Shown in pieces: positions 63,769 through 64,000 of a DNA stretch of 64,000 nt (position 1 is the first letter of the stretch; each line of letters starts with the position of its first letter). Source of the DNA: Anabaena sp. UHCC 0204. Lineage in GTDB: Bacteria; Cyanobacteriota; Cyanobacteriia; Cyanobacteriales; Nostocaceae. The DNA lies in assembly GCF_009711975.1 (NCBI RefSeq), contig NZ_VIKW01000001.1, forward strand, positions 247,481 to 311,480. Reading direction: 5' to 3'. The position numbers were made by a program, and so were the translations under genes. The notes below the pieces were generated by a model that was given only the letters and a program-made list of their open reading frames with translations, did not search any database and had not been told where the DNA came from.

Positions 63769-64000
63769 TCCTCGGAAGCAATTATACTCATTATGAAGGT
63801 TAGAGAATGTTAATATCCACAACGGACGGAGATTGGATTAAAGAAGTTTCCTCCAATCTCCTGAGAGGATGTTTGAAAAGCTAGAAGATAGGTATAATTT
63901 GTCATGATGACATCTTAGACTTTTCCCACATCCTCTGATCTAGCAATGTAAAAACTCCAGCAGATAAAGTTATAGCAATAAAAGGCTTCTAGGACTGTCA
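63769..64000. other. Right-edge region
   Basis: About 230 bases. It contains GAGAGGATGTTTGAAAAGC, a dispersed repeat also present just after nblS (29586-29600). No gene is supported. Confidence 0.4.

Overview
The window comes from a filamentous, heterocyst-forming cyanobacterium (order Nostocales). The evidence is a photosystem I psaF-psaJ-psaL cluster, carboxysome shell genes (ccmK3/ccmK4), the NblS/Hik33 kinase, a hetZ-patU3 heterocyst locus with a second hetZ-like gene, tandem septal amidases of the amiC1/amiC2 type, many HIP1 octamers (GCGATCGC), and short heptameric tandem repeats of the kind known from Anabaena/Nostoc. The DNA is AT-rich. Genus cannot be fixed from sequence alone.

Layout. 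1-3.5 kb: the 3' end of leuS with its terminator, an ABC-type ATPase plus TOPRIM-like gene pair that looks like a defence module (PARIS/OLD-like), and a small antitoxin-like gene with a toxin stub. 3.5-9.7 kb: an oligopeptide-type ABC transporter operon (binding protein and permease) split by a repeat array, a thioredoxin-like protein and aroA. 9.8-15 kb: a probable conflict island: a papain-fold toxin with an immunity-like partner, a P-loop GTPase and WD40 protein in one operon, and a divergent STAND NTPase with an N-terminal HTH. 15-18 kb: a FetB-type permease, a DegT aminotransferase and Ycf23. 18-26 kb: two-partner secretion (TpsA, TpsB), a PxcA/CemA-like membrane protein and a 3D-domain-like exported protein. 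26-30.8 kb: a molybdopterin oxidoreductase with cytochrome b, nblS, and two small uncharacterised proteins. 30.8-36 kb: an alpha/beta hydrolase, ccmK3-ccmK4, a HetZ-related gene, a Crp/Fnr regulator and a GNAT protein. 36-44 kb: a class D beta-lactamase-like protein, a methyltransferase, a 2OG-Fe(II) oxygenase-like protein, a TIR-like protein beside tRNA-Pro, a second GNAT protein, an ACT-like protein, a second hydrolase and tsaD. 44-50.6 kb: psaFJL, a hybrid histidine kinase followed by a decayed REC-GGDEF gene, gmk and remA. 50.9-64 kb: a transglutaminase-like membrane protein lacking its catalytic residues, patU3/patU5/hetZ, sds, murI and two amiC paralogues.

How it fits together. The right-hand third (amiC1-amiC2-murI-sds-...-hetZ-patU) is chromosomal backbone linked to cell-wall perforation and heterocyst patterning. 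The left part holds accessory islands in which I saw no HIP1 octamers, consistent with transfer. Small mobile-looking palindromic elements (at least four families) sit in the intergenic regions and in places modify operons or gene ends.

The most interesting candidates are the GTPase-WD40/STAND locus with a palindrome inside its predicted promoter, the ATPase-TOPRIM pair, the frameshifted patU5 remnant, the pseudo-transglutaminase, the internally deleted response regulator, and the TIR-like protein beside a tRNA gene. All functions are inferred from motifs read by eye; no database search was run.
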